Of a stretch of DNA of 12,820 bases, positions 12,153 to 12,820 are shown piece by piece. Source of the DNA: a bacterium (GTDB taxonomy: Bacteria; Bacillota; Clostridia; Oscillospirales; Acutalibacteraceae); the NCBI GenBank assembly GCA_020627425.1, contig JAHKXX010000191.1:1-12820 (forward strand). Direction: 5' to 3'. The position numbers and the translations under genes were made by a program. Positions within the stretch are counted from its first letter, which is position 1; each line of letters begins with the position of its first letter. The notes under the pieces are model-generated. The model saw nothing but the letters and a program-made list of their open reading frames with translations, was not told the DNA's origin and searched no databases.

Positions 12153-12245
12153 TTATGAGGCTGTTTTCGGGAGTTTCTTTATTTTAAAAAGCTTTCTGAG
12201 AATAAAGCCTGCAAATTTCGGGTTATCTATCACAACGAGCTTCAT
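12153..12245 (-). CDS. Very small protein, 30 residues, second gene of a small pair
   Basis: The frame begins MKLVVIDNPKFAGFILRKLF and ends in a Lys-rich tail (KIKKLPKTAS). GAAAGGGG, about 9 bp before the ATG, is a clear ribosome binding site. The stop of the preceding 49-codon gene (TGA, 12261-12263) overlaps it, which suggests coupling. The peptide is basic and amphipathic and could lie along a membrane. A short beta strand (KLVVID), P, then an amphipathic helix is a pattern I have seen in very small conserved proteins of Clostridia, but I cannot name it. Both genes share a terminator, so they form a real unit rather than chance frames. Confidence 0.6.
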   Translation of the reverse strand: MKLVVIDNPKFAGFILRKLFKIKKLPKTAS

Positions 12246-12260
12246 AAACAATTACCCCTT

Positions 12261-12410
12261 TCAAAAACGGCAGCATTTCGAGCTGACAGCAGACACAATT
12301 GCAAGCCCAAGTGCTATCACCACCACAATAAGGCATTGAGGCAGGAGGCACGATGCAAGCAGTCCGAGACTGAACGCAAGTATATTTCCGTTTCTTATAC
12401 AGCTTTTCAT
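12261..12410 (-). CDS. Small hydrophobic membrane protein, 49 residues, first gene of a small pair
   Basis: The frame reads MKSCIRNGNILAFSLGLLAS and continues through LLPQCLIVVVIALGLAI to KCCRF. A short basic start and a long hydrophobic region (about residues 10-42, with a P-Q-C break in the middle) predict one kinked or two short membrane helices. GGTGA lies 4 bp before the ATG at 12410. The stop overlaps the ribosome binding site of the 30-codon gene. Four or five cysteines (SC, SC, QC, CC) are a striking feature in 49 residues. Function is unknown; from memory, similar small hydrophobic proteins with a leading MKS-x-x-R-x-GN occur in Clostridia. Confidence 0.6.
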   Translation of the reverse strand: MKSCIRNGNILAFSLGLLASCLLPQCLIVVVIALGLAIVSAVSSKCCRF

Positions 12411-12581
12411 ATAGTCACCATTCTTCTTTCTTTAACGCTCAATCACATTACATACTATTCAACCTCACGGAAATTTGACACAGAGCGCTTCGCTAAACGA
12501 ATACTGAAAACTTAAGACTGAAAAATGAATAATGATAGTGAGAAGCTCACCTCAGACTTGCTGTACTGTTTTTTGGAGACA

Positions 12582-12641
12582 ATGAGTAGAGTAAAGAAAT
12601 ATATCAGCCTTCACTATAAAGCAGCACGAGCGGCACCCTGA
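12582..12641 (+). CDS. Possible 19-codon ORF ahead of a hairpin array
   Basis: TTGGAGAC lies 3 bp before an ATG; the frame reads MSRVKKYISLHYKAARAAP and ends at TGA 12639-12641. The stop is in the loop of the first hairpin, CGGCAC-CCTGA-GTGCCG. The peptide is basic and helix-prone. The short spacing makes the start weak. It could be a leader peptide or chance. Confidence 0.25.
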   Translation: MSRVKKYISLHYKAARAAP

Positions 12642-12757
12642 GTGCCGTGAGGCGGACTGAGAGGGACAATAAACCAGACTCGTACGCGTGCCACAAGGTA
12701 GGGATACTACCAATTCGAGTACGCGAATTGACAGCGCAGGCACTGCGCCGGTTGGTG
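12631..12757. repeat. Array of four small perfect hairpins
   Basis: Hairpin 1: CGGCAC (12631-12636) with GTGCCG (12642-12647). Hairpin 2: GGTAG with CTACC, about 12698-12712. Hairpin 3: AATTCG with CGAATT, about 12713-12730. Hairpin 4: GCGCAG with CTGCGC, about 12735-12750. All stems are perfect over 5-6 bp within about 125 bases, on DNA that codes for nothing credible. This looks like conserved RNA structure or a MITE-like repeat; the strand is undetermined. Positions of hairpins 2-4 are accurate to within a few bases. Confidence 0.45.
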
Positions 12758-12820
12758 TAAAATAATTCTGGGTGTTTTGGAATAGGTGCAAGTAACGCGA
12801 TTTAGTGTGATACACCAAGC

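Larger units (their letters stand above)
12411..12820. other. Gene-free, hairpin-rich end of the window
   Basis: About 410 bp hold no convincing long gene. An 88-codon frame on the - strand has no ribosome binding site in view and runs through hairpins. Features seen: a possible 19-codon ORF at 12582-12641, and stem-loops at about 12539-12551 (GTGAG-aag-CTCAC), 12631-12647, 12698-12712, 12713-12730 and 12743-12757. TTGGTGT (about 12753) and ACACCAA (about 12812) could close a larger stem. The spacing and number suggest a structured RNA or a dispersed repeat that continues past the window. Confidence 0.45.

Noticed and set aside
12552..12818. 88-codon frame on the - strand at the window end
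   Set aside because: No ribosome binding site is in view, its composition is odd (Cys/Ser/Leu-rich) and it runs through all the hairpins. More likely a chance frame in a structured or repeated element.
12411..12820. Known large rumen RNA classes (such as ROOL) or a group II intron
   Set aside because: The stretch is too short and truncated by the window edge, and I could not identify diagnostic core elements.

Overview
The window looks like part of a Gram-positive Bacillota (Clostridia) chromosome, most likely Ruminococcus or a close relative in Oscillospiraceae. The support is indirect: strong AGGAGG-type ribosome binding sites, intrinsic terminators with U-tracts, surface proteins with GLUG-like repeats and 'TGD' C-terminal anchors, a CD3324-type HTH protein, and fossils of a PadR/DUF1700/DUF4097 locus. 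No rRNA, tRNA, CRISPR array or transposase was found.

Layout. (1) 1-2820, + strand: a surface operon. It holds the 3' end of a GLUG-repeat adhesin-like protein with a TGD/membrane/basic tail, a signal-anchored beta-sandwich-like lipid-facing or wall-facing protein that overlaps it by 8 bp, a secreted beta-rich protein, and a small signal-peptide/TGD/membrane protein. Two stem-loops close it. (2) 2833-4038, - strand: two uncharacterised cytoplasmic genes in one operon. (3) 4039-4781: a mostly empty stretch, a repeat copy and a 5'-truncated GNAT acetyltransferase. (4) 4782-6299, - strand: a visibly AT-rich GT-C (GT39-like) membrane glycosyltransferase, probably acquired. (5) 6396-6835, - strand: a CD3324-family HTH gene behind a near-consensus promoter and an unusual leader. 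The leader has its own Shine-Dalgarno, an 8-codon ORF and two mutually exclusive stem-loops. (6) 6879-7430, + strand: a collapsed PadR-DUF1700-DUF4097 locus whose promoter, dyad operator and start survive. (7) 7688-9506, + strand: a membrane anti-sigma-like protein followed 10 bp later by its presumed ECF sigma factor. (8) 9733-12410, - strand: a membrane-anchored alpha/beta hydrolase, a TMEM175-family channel, a PAP2 phosphatase with a long structured leader, and a pair of very small genes (49 and 30 codons). (9) 12411-12820: no ordinary gene, but a hairpin-rich element preceded by a possible 19-codon ORF.

Themes. The surface operon is a coherent set: its last two products carry a similar T-x-V-x-A-R-I motif at the same distance from the N-terminus, suggesting a shared assembly role. 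The middle of the window is a zone of gene turnover: truncated GNAT, AT-rich import and a two-deletion fossil. A degenerate repeat of about 50 bp, ending in a terminator-like hairpin, occurs three times, always in the same orientation. All functional statements come from reading motifs by eye; no database search was run.
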